Origin: Sorangium cellulosum So0157-2
Lineage (GTDB): Bacteria; Myxococcota_A; Polyangia; Polyangiales; Polyangiaceae
Reading direction: 5' to 3'
Length of the DNA: 64,000 nucleotides
Assembly: GCF_000418325.1 (NCBI RefSeq)
Contig: NC_021658.1
Coordinates: forward strand, 9,934,001 to 9,998,000
Shown here: positions 51,501-59,522 of the stretch, in pieces
How the letters are laid out: each line of letters starts with the position of its first letter
How positions within the stretch are numbered: the first letter of the stretch is position 1
Position numbers and translations under genes: made by a program
The notes under the pieces: generated by a model
Told to the model about the DNA's origin: nothing
The model's input: the letters and a program-made list of their open reading frames with translations, nothing else
The model's database searches: none

Positions 51501-53345
51501 GATCGCCTGGGCCGACGCCGAAAACTCCACATGCCCTGGCATGGCTTGACGCCTGTCATAGCGGCGTCTCTGTGCCGCCTGTATGTTGAGCATCCGGATC
51601 GGTACGGCCTCCTCTACTGGCTCCGCGCATGCCTTCGCCGAGGTCATTCTCAATTCCTCGATGAGAAAACGCGATCCGCGGTTCTCCACGCCATGACCAA
51701 GCATCCCGTCCCCGAGCCGGCGCTTCGCGCCGACGCCGCCCTGATCCGCATCCCGCTCGGCGACGTCTCGCGTGACCAGGTGAGCGCGTTGCTCGACACG
51801 GTCGCTGCGCAAGCTGCGCAGGAGCCCGGCCTGTGGTGGGACGTGATCAGGCGCGCGGAGCAGAGCCCGTTGCCCTCGGCGACCCGTGAGATGCTCCTCG
51901 TGGATCTGCTGCGCAGGCCAGAGCTACCATGGCGGCATGCTTCCTTCGCGGTGCGCGCCTTACGCAGCTCCCTCCAGACCCGCCGCACCGGCCTTGCCGA
52001 CCCCGCCGCGTGGACCCGGCTGCGCCTGCCGCTCCCCCTCCCCCTGGTCCACACCCCCGCGCAGCACGGCTTCGCCCTCCCGGAGAGCCCGGTCGTGCTC
52101 TCGCGCGTGCAGGTCCAGCACATCCGCGGCGTCGCCGGCGTGACCCTGGAGCTGGCGCCGCCGCCGGCCCCGGACCAGGGCCAGTGGGTCGTCCTCCTCG
52201 GTCCGAACGGCGCCGGGAAGACCACCCTGCTGCGCTCCGTCGTGCTCGCGCTCCGGAGCCTCTCGAACCCGAAGATCTGGCCGCGGGGCACGTTCGCGAC
52301 CCCGTGGCGCGCGAACGGCGCCCCCGCGGGCCCGTCGGCGATCACCGTCCACCTCGCGGGCGGAAGGACGTTCAGCGCGACCGTCCAGAAGAACGGCTCC
52401 GAGCTCTTCGCGCAGGAGCCCAGGGACCAGCCCACGCCCTTCCCGATCTTCGCCTACGGCTGCCGGCGCGGCTCCGCGCTGGGCGGCGCCGCGCGCGAAG
52501 TGCACCTCGGCGAGGACGACGGCCCGGAGATCGCCACCCTGTTCGACGAGGGCGCGCCGCTCGTCCACGCGGAGACGTGGCTCAAGGAATGGGACGGCGC
52601 CGCGGCCCGCGACCCAGAGAAGAACGCGGCCGTGTACGACGCGGTCCGGCGCGCGCTGCAGGAGCTCCTCGCGGTCGACGCGCTGGTCGTGCGCGACCGG
52701 CAGGTCCTCGTATCGGGCCCCTCCGTCGGGACGGACGTCCCGTTCGCGGCCCTGAGCGACGGCTACCTGACGGCGGCGGGCTGGTTCCTCGACCTCGTCG
52801 CGAGGTGGATCGAGCTCGCGCACAAGCACCTCGGGAGCCTGAACGACGGCCTCCTGCGCCGCATGACCGGCCTGGTGCTCCTCGACGAGATCGACCTCCA
52901 CCTGCACCCGCGCTGGCAGCTCGAGGTCATCCCGCGCGTCAAGAGGCTGTTGCCCAAGATGTCGTTCATCGTCACCACGCACAATCCCCTGACCCTGGTC
53001 GGCGCTCGCCCGGAGGAGATCTGGACCCTCTCCCTGGAAGACGGTCGCGTGCGCGCCGAGCGTGGCACCGAGGCGCCGATGCTCCTCACCGGCGGCCAGA
53101 TCTACGGCCGGTACTTCGGCATCCAGGACGTCTACCCGAGCGAGATCGGCGAGGCGCTCCGCCGATACGGGTTCCTCTCGGGCGATCCGCTCCGGACCGA
53201 CGAGGAGCAGGCCGAGATGGACCGCCTCCGCGCCACGCTGAAGGCGAACGGGATCGAGCCCGGCTGGGAAGAGGTCCCGCGCGAGGCGCCGCGGCCTGCA
53301 CGCCCGCGGCCGCGGGGGCAACGCGCCAAGGCCGCGCCGAGATGA
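48519..53345 (+). CDS. NACHT STAND NTPase fused to PtuA-like ATPase (Septu-type defence)
   Basis: A 1608-residue protein. Residues 140-400 are a NACHT domain: Walker A GGPGQGKST (148-156), Walker B LLLVLDGLDEVG (about 257-268), and ATTRPQGYTGELEG as sensor 1. Residues 400-1170 are helical, the expected sensor region. From about residue 1190 a second ATPase starts (LSRVQVQHIRGVAGVTLELA) with Walker A GPNGAGKTT (about 1228), LSDGYL signature-like loop (about 1412), Walker B GLVLLDEIDLHLHP (about 1451) and the FIVTTHNPLTL switch. This is the PtuA/AAA_21 layout. The stop overlaps the HNH gene (ATGA). The central part (about 50300-51900) has visibly lower GC. Confidence 0.9.
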   Translation: MAPLSARRSKPRPPRPSKSPASAPPPDCLAEWVARAGLGDDVLDALVAWLAKQILSDQFAKLEQGGHREGGIPLRKVFVDLPITARPVHDADPRGSEGSGDRRLFVRMLLRQKAAPLASPAGRLETRRAPGEPGNLPARERRGFLVVGGPGQGKSTLGQLACQVHRAALLAPFLERLQPAQRDVVRAFTETASRKEIGWPLAPLFPVRIVLPEAAAWLARQDGAAEARPAQLLRLLSAQAESRGIRLSPEVLERLLGRASLLLVLDGLDEVGAAEDRARLVAATRDLLAALGGAGARGLVVATTRPQGYTGELEGIGVPLATVYLAPLQRGEALAYGRKLADAKLPGQPDNCARVVRGLESAASEAATARLLTTPLQVTILAALVQRMGRVPSERWGLFERYFETIYDREVERGTYAAPLLRDHRMHIGRIHRRVGLLLQVESESAGGTEARMSRERLEAVADAVLREDDVDEEARAGLVRRVVRAAEERLVFLVEPEPGKFGFEIRSLQEFMAAWALTEEGDAPVPIEERLLRIAKAPTFRAVALFIASKLFTKEPSLRALADRVCRALDEDPDDAAARAVRAGAVLALDILEEGSALNQPKYTRQLMERACGLLDLPPCEEQARLARVATGEAAAKVLRAAVEERLRDPAADSALGAWIALVEAAKLGEAWAAETGKAAWQALEDATDVVAAWGELGEFLPVPEWLADRIEETPDKVPPHAISGQFMPRSWSAGMCWVEAFIGLMRIHSIAEASTMPWLRLAWIEVSAARDPRWAAIAAFQDPPAHWRPWVLAARFMERPTAATLAETLRRLSSEPSAWEQRNELASAVSWPLAACLTSADAPHDLLSYADLAESGRLSDAHEWVAAQDQWPEQLDEKAFLDSMSRTLPWEQTALSVAPPPGGVHFSEGVGTARRGWSSRFRAALEKVRSRSLQAHLTSALAVFPGGAPGDRIDGLSWAEVERWSELHGELLVPAVLEAIRSKRIDSWIDGLDRLGRRRKLHMPWHGLTPVIAASLCRLYVEHPDRYGLLYWLRACLRRGHSQFLDEKTRSAVLHAMTKHPVPEPALRADAALIRIPLGDVSRDQVSALLDTVAAQAAQEPGLWWDVIRRAEQSPLPSATREMLLVDLLRRPELPWRHASFAVRALRSSLQTRRTGLADPAAWTRLRLPLPLPLVHTPAQHGFALPESPVVLSRVQVQHIRGVAGVTLELAPPPAPDQGQWVVLLGPNGAGKTTLLRSVVLALRSLSNPKIWPRGTFATPWRANGAPAGPSAITVHLAGGRTFSATVQKNGSELFAQEPRDQPTPFPIFAYGCRRGSALGGAAREVHLGEDDGPEIATLFDEGAPLVHAETWLKEWDGAAARDPEKNAAVYDAVRRALQELLAVDALVVRDRQVLVSGPSVGTDVPFAALSDGYLTAAGWFLDLVARWIELAHKHLGSLNDGLLRRMTGLVLLDEIDLHLHPRWQLEVIPRVKRLLPKMSFIVTTHNPLTLVGARPEEIWTLSLEDGRVRAERGTEAPMLLTGGQIYGRYFGIQDVYPSEIGEALRRYGFLSGDPLRTDEEQAEMDRLRATLKANGIEPGWEEVPREAPRPARPRPRGQRAKAAPR

Positions 53346-54211
53346 TCCGCATCCACCGCGGCGCGGAGCCCGACGAGCTCCGCAGGGTCCGCCTCGAGCG
53401 GCTCCCCGAGCTCGCCCGCATCGCGCGCACGAGGCCGCCGCGCTCCGAGGAGATCGACGGGTACCGGATCGCCGCCGGGCCGCTGTGGCGCGCCCAGAAT
53501 TTCAAGTGCTGCTACTGCGAGCGCAAGATCCCGAAGCTCTACAACGACGTGGAGCACTACCGGCCCAAGGCCTCCGCTACCCGCGAGCCTGGCAGCCAGG
53601 ACAGGCACGGCTACTGGTGGCTCGCCTTCACCTGGACCAACCTGCTGTTCGCTTGCCCCTCGTGCAACCGGACGGGGAAGAACGATCGGTTCCCGCTCGA
53701 CGCAGGGAGCGTCGCGCTCGTCGCGAAGGAGGCGCCACCGGGGAAGGAGAAGCCGCTGCTCCTCGACCCCGCCGAGCACCATGGCATCGAGCACATCGAG
53801 TTCGTCTTCGGCGTCATCCCTGCGCGAGCGACCTCGGCGGGTGTGCCGCCTGGATGGAGCGCTCGCAAGCACTGGTGGCCACGCGCCCGGGGCGGCAGCC
53901 TGACAGGCGACTGGACGATCCGCGTCTGCGGGCTCGACTCGAGCGAGCACATCGAGCTCTATGACGATCACGTCGACAAGGAAGCCAGGCCTGCCGCGCG
54001 AGATCTCGAGGAGGCGCTGAAGCGGCGGCGGGACGTGACCGCCGCCTTCGACCAGGCGATGCGCCTGCTCCAGCCGGGCAAGCCGTTCATGGGTCTGTCG
54101 TACGATGCGCTGCGCCTGCTCGTGCCGGGCGACGCGCTCGCGCCCTGGAATCTCGCCTGGCCAGAGCCGCGTGAAGCGGGTCGCTCGCCGGGACGAACGC
54201 GGCGGCGCTGA
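53342..54211 (+). CDS. ptuB: PtuB-like HNH endonuclease
   Basis: A 289-residue nuclease. KCCYCERKIPKLYNDVEHYR carries the first zinc Cys pair (56/59) and the catalytic EH; TNLLFACPSCNRTGKNDRFP carries the second Cys pair (105/108) and the N/K-N-D-R-F end. The rest (EEALKRRRDVTAAFDQAMRL) is helical, as in PtuB of Septu systems. It starts within the stop of the NACHT-PtuA gene, so the two products are made in a fixed ratio, as expected for a complex. The predicted action is DNA or RNA cleavage once the ATPase partner is triggered. Confidence 0.9.
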   Translation: MIRIHRGAEPDELRRVRLERLPELARIARTRPPRSEEIDGYRIAAGPLWRAQNFKCCYCERKIPKLYNDVEHYRPKASATREPGSQDRHGYWWLAFTWTNLLFACPSCNRTGKNDRFPLDAGSVALVAKEAPPGKEKPLLLDPAEHHGIEHIEFVFGVIPARATSAGVPPGWSARKHWWPRARGGSLTGDWTIRVCGLDSSEHIELYDDHVDKEARPAARDLEEALKRRRDVTAAFDQAMRLLQPGKPFMGLSYDALRLLVPGDALAPWNLAWPEPREAGRSPGRTRRR

Positions 54212-54483
54212 GCTGGAGCAGGGCGCCGGGTGCCCTGCATCCACCGACCGGCACCTAGCCGCTCGGAGCGCTCGGGCACGTCCAGGGTGCGCTCGCTGCA
54301 CGAGGCCGCTGGTGGCCCTTGCCCGCCCTCCGCAAGGTGCCAGGAGCGGATGCCTGCCAGGTTCCACCCGCGCCAAAGAAACATTACACCAGCCGCGGTC
54401 GAGCGCTCGACGCCGGAGCCGAGGCTCTCCACGAGCCGCCACGAAGGGCGAGACCCGAGCAAAGCGCCCAGATCCTACACCCG

Positions 54484-56400
54484 ATGAGCCCCTCCACGAT
54501 TCCCGACCCCGACCTCCAGCGCGCCCTCTCGGACCCGGGTTTCACCCCGGGGCGCCGCCACTTCGCCGCCCTCATCGCGCTGCTCGAGGCGGCCGGCGAG
54601 CCCGCCGAGCTGGCCGAGCGGGCGCTGCGACGCGCCGGCGCGGCCGCGCTGCCCGCCGCGCTCGATCGCGCCGCGGCGGCGCCGCCGTCGCTGCGCGCGC
54701 CGCTCACCCGGCTCGTCGGCAAGCTGATGGCCGCCGCGCCGCTCGAGCCCGAGATCGCCGGGCGGGCGCGCGACTACCTGGTCGCGCGCCTCCGCGACGA
54801 CGACCGCCGCACGCGCCGGATGGCCGCGGTGGCGCTCGGCAAGCCGCCCGCGGCGGACGTCGATCGGCCGCTGGTCGAGCAGGCGCTCGCCGAGGCAGCG
54901 CGCGGCGAGCGATCGCCCGACGTCCGCCGCGCGCTGATCGACGCGCTCGGCAAGGTCGGCGGCGGCGCCGCGCTCGACGTGCTGGCCGAGCTCGGCGGCG
55001 ACGACGACACCGCCGGCGTGCGCGCGCGCGCCGAGCTCCTGGCCAGGAGGACGCTCACGCGCGGCGAGCCGTCGGAGATCGCCGGCGATCGCGCGCCGGA
55101 GCGCCCGGTGCGCGTGGCGGTGCGCTGCCGGCGCGGGCTCGAGGCGATCCTCGCCGAGGAGCTCGCGGCGCTCGACCGGGGCTCTCCGGGCGGGGGGCTC
55201 GTCCCCGAGCTCCGGAGCGATCCGTGCGGCGGCACGCGCGTCGAGGTGATGCTGAGCGGCCGCCTCGACACGCTGTTCGGGGCCCGCACGATGCTGTCGT
55301 TCACGCTCCCGCTGCCGCTGCGGAAGCTCGAGCCGGGCGCCGATCTCGCCGCGGCCGTCGCCGAGCGGCTGCTCTCGCGGGAGTCGCGCGAGATCCTGGG
55401 CCGCTTCACGAACGGCGCGGTCCGCTACCGCATCGACTGGGCCGGCGGCGGCAAGCGCCGGGCCGCGGTGTTCCGCGCGGCGGCGGCGGTGGAGGCCGAG
55501 GCGCCGGAGCTCGTGAACGATCCGACCCAGAGCACGTGGGACGTGGTCGTCTACGAGGGCGCCGGCCGCGTCCGGGTCGAGCTCGCCCCGCGCCTGCCCG
55601 ACCCGCGGTTCGCGTACCGCCGGGGCGACGTGCCCGCGGCGTCGCACCCGACGATCGCGGCGGCGCTCGCGCGCATCGCGGGGGCGCGCGCCGACGACGT
55701 CGTCTGGGATCCGTTCGTCGGCTCGGGCCTGGAGCTCTGCGAGCGCGCCCTGCTCGGGCCGTACCGGCGGCTCGTGGGCTCGGATCGCGATCCCCGGGCC
55801 CTGGAGGTCGCGCGGGAGAACCTCGACGCCGCGGGCGCGCGCGGCGCGGAGCTCCTCCAGCGCGACGCGCACGGCGCGCCGCCCCCGGGCGACGCCCCCA
55901 CGCTGATCCTGACGAACCCGCCCCTCGGGCGGCGCGTCGAGCGCACGGGGGATCTCGAGGCCCAGCTCGAGCGCTTCGTCGAGGGCGCCGCGCGCGCGCT
56001 CGCGCCCGGCGGGAGGCTGGTGTGGATCTCGCCGTTCCCCGAGCGGACCGAGGCGACCGCGCGCCGCTCAGGCCTCCGGCCCGAGGCGCTGCAGCGCGTG
56101 GACATGGGCGGCTTCGACGCGCAGATCCAGAGCTTCCACAAGGCAGAGGCCCGGCCGCAGGCGAGCCGCGGCCGAGGCGACGGCCGGCGCGGGGACCGGC
56201 TGGACCCCGCGCGGCCCGGGCGCGCCGGGCGCGGCCCCGAGCAGGCCGAGCTGCGCGGCGAACAGCATCGCCCCCGCCGCCAGGAGCAGCGCCACGATCA
56301 CCGCGATGATCATCCCGAGCCGCCCCGAGCGGTCGGGCGGCGCGTCGGTGAGCATGGCGTCGTCGAGCTTGCCGAAGGGCGCCGGCGCCGGCGCGGCTGA
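54484..56400 (+). CDS. HEAT-repeat/THUMP RNA methyltransferase
   Basis: A 638-residue protein. Residues 1-195 are HEAT-like helices (RTRRMAAVALGKPP, SPDVRRALIDALGKVGG). About 205-350 is a THUMP-like RNA-binding part (RVAVRCRRGLEAILAEELAA). Then a Trm11/UPF0020 methyltransferase follows: VVWDPFVGSGLELCERALLG (motif I), RLVGSDRDPRALEVARENLD, and the catalytic TNPPLGRR (NPP motif IV). The natural end is near FDAQIQSFHKAEAR (about 56150). The remaining 80 Arg-rich residues are antisense to the convergent pseudokinase and may be a read-through tail. The ATG at 54484 is preferred. Confidence 0.85.
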   Translation: MSPSTIPDPDLQRALSDPGFTPGRRHFAALIALLEAAGEPAELAERALRRAGAAALPAALDRAAAAPPSLRAPLTRLVGKLMAAAPLEPEIAGRARDYLVARLRDDDRRTRRMAAVALGKPPAADVDRPLVEQALAEAARGERSPDVRRALIDALGKVGGGAALDVLAELGGDDDTAGVRARAELLARRTLTRGEPSEIAGDRAPERPVRVAVRCRRGLEAILAEELAALDRGSPGGGLVPELRSDPCGGTRVEVMLSGRLDTLFGARTMLSFTLPLPLRKLEPGADLAAAVAERLLSRESREILGRFTNGAVRYRIDWAGGGKRRAAVFRAAAAVEAEAPELVNDPTQSTWDVVVYEGAGRVRVELAPRLPDPRFAYRRGDVPAASHPTIAAALARIAGARADDVVWDPFVGSGLELCERALLGPYRRLVGSDRDPRALEVARENLDAAGARGAELLQRDAHGAPPPGDAPTLILTNPPLGRRVERTGDLEAQLERFVEGAARALAPGGRLVWISPFPERTEATARRSGLRPEALQRVDMGGFDAQIQSFHKAEARPQASRGRGDGRRGDRLDPARPGRAGRGPEQAELRGEQHRPRRQEQRHDHRDDHPEPPRAVGRRVGEHGVVELAEGRRRRRG

Positions 56401-57972
56401 GCCCTGCTGCGCCGGCGCGCCTGAGCCCTGCTGCGCCGGCGCGGCGCTCGGCTGCGCGGGGAAGGCTTTTTGCGGGGGCGGCGACGCTGGCTGCGCCGCA
56501 CGGGCGGCAGCAGCGCTCGGCCCGGGGGCGTCGGCGCTCGCGGGCGCAGGGGCGAGCGGCGACCCGGGCGCGCGATCGAGCGCTGCTCCAGCGGGGCGGG
56601 CCTTCGCCGTCGCATCGGCGAGCGCCGCTCCGGGCGCCGCCGCGCCGAGGGGCGCCGCCGCGATCTGGAGCGGCGCGTCGGACGTGCCCTGGGGCGCCTC
56701 CCGCGTCCGCGTCGGGACGTCGTCCTCGTCGTCGTCGTCATCGACGACCGTGGGCGCGTCCAGCGTGGGCTCGTCGTGGATGTCGTCGTCGAGATCGCCG
56801 AGGAAGGGCATGTCGCCGCCCCGAGGCTGCGGCCTGGCCGGCGCGCCGAGCTCCGCGCCCGGACGCTCGCGCCCGGACAGCGCCGCGGCCGGCACCCCGA
56901 GCGCCGACGCCTCGCGAGGGCCTCCGGCCGGCGACCCCGCGCTCGCTCCGGGCCGCCCGACGCCGCCCACGCGGTGCGCGACGGACGCCGTCCCTCCGAG
57001 GCGCGGGGGCGTTGCCGCGGCCGGCCCAGCCGCTCCGCGGGCGTCGAGCGACCCCTCCCGCATGAGCGTCAGGTGCTCCTCGCCTTCGCCGTCGTCGCCG
57101 AACGACTGGGTCAGCGGGACCGCCCCCATGCCCGGGAGCCGACCCCGCGCGGCCGGCGCGGGGCCCCGCGCTGCAGGAGCGGCCGGCGCGGCCGGCGCGG
57201 CTGCGGGCGCCCTGGGGGCAGGGGCGGCGCCCGGCCTCGGCGCCGGCGCCGGCGCGCCGTGGTACGCCGCAGGCGGCTGCGGGCGCTCGGGCGGGAGGGG
57301 CGGCGGCGGCTGCCCAGCCGCTGCTGCCGCCGCGCGCTGCGCGATGATCGCGTCGAGCTGGCTCGAGCTCAGCGGCGCGACGCGCATCAGCGTGCGCACC
57401 TCGTCGTCGTCCTCGTCGCTCGTCGAGTCCTCGTCGTCGAGCGGGAGCAGCGTGCGCACCGCGGGGTCGGGGTGCCATTCCTCGAGGGCGCGCCGGAAGG
57501 CGGCGGCGTTCGTCGTGCGGAGGGAGCGATCGCGCTGGAACGCGTCGTCGAGGACCCGCTGGAGATCGTCGTCGCCGACGTCGAAGACCGCGAGCGGCGC
57601 CGGCGAGGAGCTCGCGATCCGCTGCCGCGTCTCGGCGTCGCTCCCGCCGCCGAACGCGCTCGTCCCGGTCAGCACCTCGTAGAGCGTCGCCGCGATCGCC
57701 CACACGTCGTCGCCGGGCGAGAGCGTCCCGCCCGCGACGCGCTCGGGCGACTGGTAGGCGATGCGGCTCGGCGTCTGCCGCAGATCGGCCAGGATGCCCT
57801 TCGAGGTGCGATCGACCGCGGTCGTGAGCACGCACTCGGGCGAGATAGCGCCGTGCGCGACGCCGAGGGCGTGCAGCGCCTCGATCCTCTTCGCGAGACG
57901 GATGGCCCAGCCGACGGCATCGAGCTCGTTCAGCGGGCCATCGCGCAAGATCCGAGTTGCAAGCGTTTCCAC
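56068..57972 (-). CDS. Truncated Ser/Thr pseudokinase with TM segment
   Basis: A 634-residue protein. Only a kinase C-lobe is present: ALHALGVAHGAISPECVL (the HRD Asp is Ala), SRIAYQSPERVAGG (APE-like SPE) and DDVWAIAATLYEVLTG. There is no N-lobe Lys and no DFG, so it should not phosphorylate. A 330-residue Pro/Ala/Asp-rich linker and a membrane helix (MIIAVIVALLLAAGAMLFAA) follow. The GTG start comes directly after an in-frame TAA preceded by RYKLRQTGTTLAP, which itself looks kinase-like. The last ~30 codons are antisense to the methyltransferase. Confidence 0.72.
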   Translation of the reverse strand: METLATRILRDGPLNELDAVGWAIRLAKRIEALHALGVAHGAISPECVLTTAVDRTSKGILADLRQTPSRIAYQSPERVAGGTLSPGDDVWAIAATLYEVLTGTSAFGGGSDAETRQRIASSSPAPLAVFDVGDDDLQRVLDDAFQRDRSLRTTNAAAFRRALEEWHPDPAVRTLLPLDDEDSTSDEDDDEVRTLMRVAPLSSSQLDAIIAQRAAAAAAGQPPPPLPPERPQPPAAYHGAPAPAPRPGAAPAPRAPAAAPAAPAAPAARGPAPAARGRLPGMGAVPLTQSFGDDGEGEEHLTLMREGSLDARGAAGPAAATPPRLGGTASVAHRVGGVGRPGASAGSPAGGPREASALGVPAAALSGRERPGAELGAPARPQPRGGDMPFLGDLDDDIHDEPTLDAPTVVDDDDDEDDVPTRTREAPQGTSDAPLQIAAAPLGAAAPGAALADATAKARPAGAALDRAPGSPLAPAPASADAPGPSAAAARAAQPASPPPQKAFPAQPSAAPAQQGSGAPAQQGSAAPAPAPFGKLDDAMLTDAPPDRSGRLGMIIAVIVALLLAAGAMLFAAQLGLLGAAPGAPGPRGVQPVPAPAVASAAARLRPGLCLVEALDLRVEAAHVHALQRLGPEA

Positions 57973-58145
57973 TTACGGAGCCAGCGTAGTACCGGTCTGC
58001 CGAAGTTTGTACCTGGATCCGCGTGCAGCTCGCCCCCGAACCCCCCGGCTCCGGGATGCGCGCCCGGGCGTGTACCGCCCTCCCGGGCGGCGCCCGCGAC
58101 GGACGGCGCCGCCGCGCGGATCCGCGACGCCGGGGGCGGCGCTCG

Positions 58146-59459
58146 TCACGACCGCTCGCCCCCGGCCGCGTCGGTCGGGACGATGCGGACGCGGCGCACC
58201 CGCCGGCCGGCGACGTCCATGGCCACGAGCGTGTATCCCTCGCACTCGACGCGCTCGCCGGCCTCCGGCGGGTGCTCGAGCCGGCCGAGCATATACCCGC
58301 CGACGGTCTCCACGGTCTTCACCTCGGGGAGCAGCACGATATGGGCGTCGCGCTCCAGGTCCGCGAGCAGCACGCGGCCGTCGACGTCGACGATGCCGCC
58401 GCCGCGGCGGTGGATGGGCGGCACCTCCTCGTCGTTCTCGTCGCGGATCTCGCCGACGATCTCCTCGATGAGGTCCTCCATCGTGACGAGCCCGATGAAC
58501 TCGCCCGACGCCGAGGTGATGATCGCCACCGGCACCTGGCGCGCCTGCATCTCGAGGCGGAGGCGCTCGACCGAGGTGTTCTCGCGCGCGAAGATCGGCT
58601 TGCGGAGCAGCTCGGCCACGCGCGTCGCGCGGCGGCGGTGGCTCAGGACATCGAACAGGTCGCGGAGGTGCAGGTAGCCGAGCACGTTCTTGCCCTGCTC
58701 GTCGAGCACCGGATACCGGGAGTACCCGGCGTCCGCCACGGTCCGCACCGCCTCCTCGATCGTCATGTTCGCGCGCAGCGTCGCCGCGTCGGTGCGGAGC
58801 GACATCACGTGCCTCGCCGTGCGCCGGCGCAGGTCGAAGATGCGCACGAGCATGCTGCGCAGCGCCGGGTCGAGCCCCGCGGGGCTCTTGGTCAAGAGCA
58901 GCCGGAGCTCCTCCGAGGTGTGCGCGATCTCCTCCTCGCCCGCCGGACGGAGCCCGAACAGCCGGACGAACCCGTTCGCCATCGAGTTGAGCACCCAGAT
59001 CACCGGCCACATCAGGACGAAGAAGCCGTGCAGCGGCCGCGCCGCCCAGAGCGTGACCTTCTCCGTCCGCTGGATCGCGAGCGACTTCGGCGCGAGCTCG
59101 CCGATCACGGTGTGGAGCGCCGTGATGATGATGAACGAGATGCCCACGGCGATGGCGTGCGCGCCGACGCCCGACCACGCGTCGAGCGGCGCGAGCAGCG
59201 GCTCGATGAGGTGGGCGATCGCCGGCTCGCCGATCCAGCCGAGCCCGAGGGACGCGAGCGTGATGCCCAGCTGGTTGGCCGAGAGGTACGCGTCGAGCCG
59301 CTGCGACATCTGGAGCGCGAGCTGGGCCCGCGCGTCCCCCTCGCGCACGAGCTGCTCCAGCCGCGTCGGTCGCATCTTGACGATGGCGAACTCGGAGGCG
59401 ACGAAGAACGCGTTGAGCAGCACGAGGAGCGCGGTGCCCAGGAGATAGACGAGCGTCAT
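58146..59459 (-). CDS. CNNM/CorC-family membrane protein (hemolysin-like)
   Basis: A 437-residue inner-membrane protein. The CNNM domain has about four hydrophobic segments (VYLLGTALLVLLNAFFVASE, ITLASLGLGWIGEPAI, VGISFIIITALHTVIGELAP with the conserved GELxPK). Two CBS domains follow (MSLRTDAATLRANMTIEEAV, then VAIITSASGEFIGLVTMEDL), and the C-terminal CorC_HlyC fold (VDVDGRVLLADLERDA). Magnesium or cobalt efflux is the family role. Confidence 0.94.
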   Translation of the reverse strand: MTLVYLLGTALLVLLNAFFVASEFAIVKMRPTRLEQLVREGDARAQLALQMSQRLDAYLSANQLGITLASLGLGWIGEPAIAHLIEPLLAPLDAWSGVGAHAIAVGISFIIITALHTVIGELAPKSLAIQRTEKVTLWAARPLHGFFVLMWPVIWVLNSMANGFVRLFGLRPAGEEEIAHTSEELRLLLTKSPAGLDPALRSMLVRIFDLRRRTARHVMSLRTDAATLRANMTIEEAVRTVADAGYSRYPVLDEQGKNVLGYLHLRDLFDVLSHRRRATRVAELLRKPIFARENTSVERLRLEMQARQVPVAIITSASGEFIGLVTMEDLIEEIVGEIRDENDEEVPPIHRRGGGIVDVDGRVLLADLERDAHIVLLPEVKTVETVGGYMLGRLEHPPEAGERVECEGYTLVAMDVAGRRVRRVRIVPTDAAGGERS

Positions 59460-59522
59460 GCCGGCCTTCGTCCTCCCCCGGGTGCGCCCCTCGCCCCGCG
59501 CCTGCTCGGCGGCGAGCCGCGC

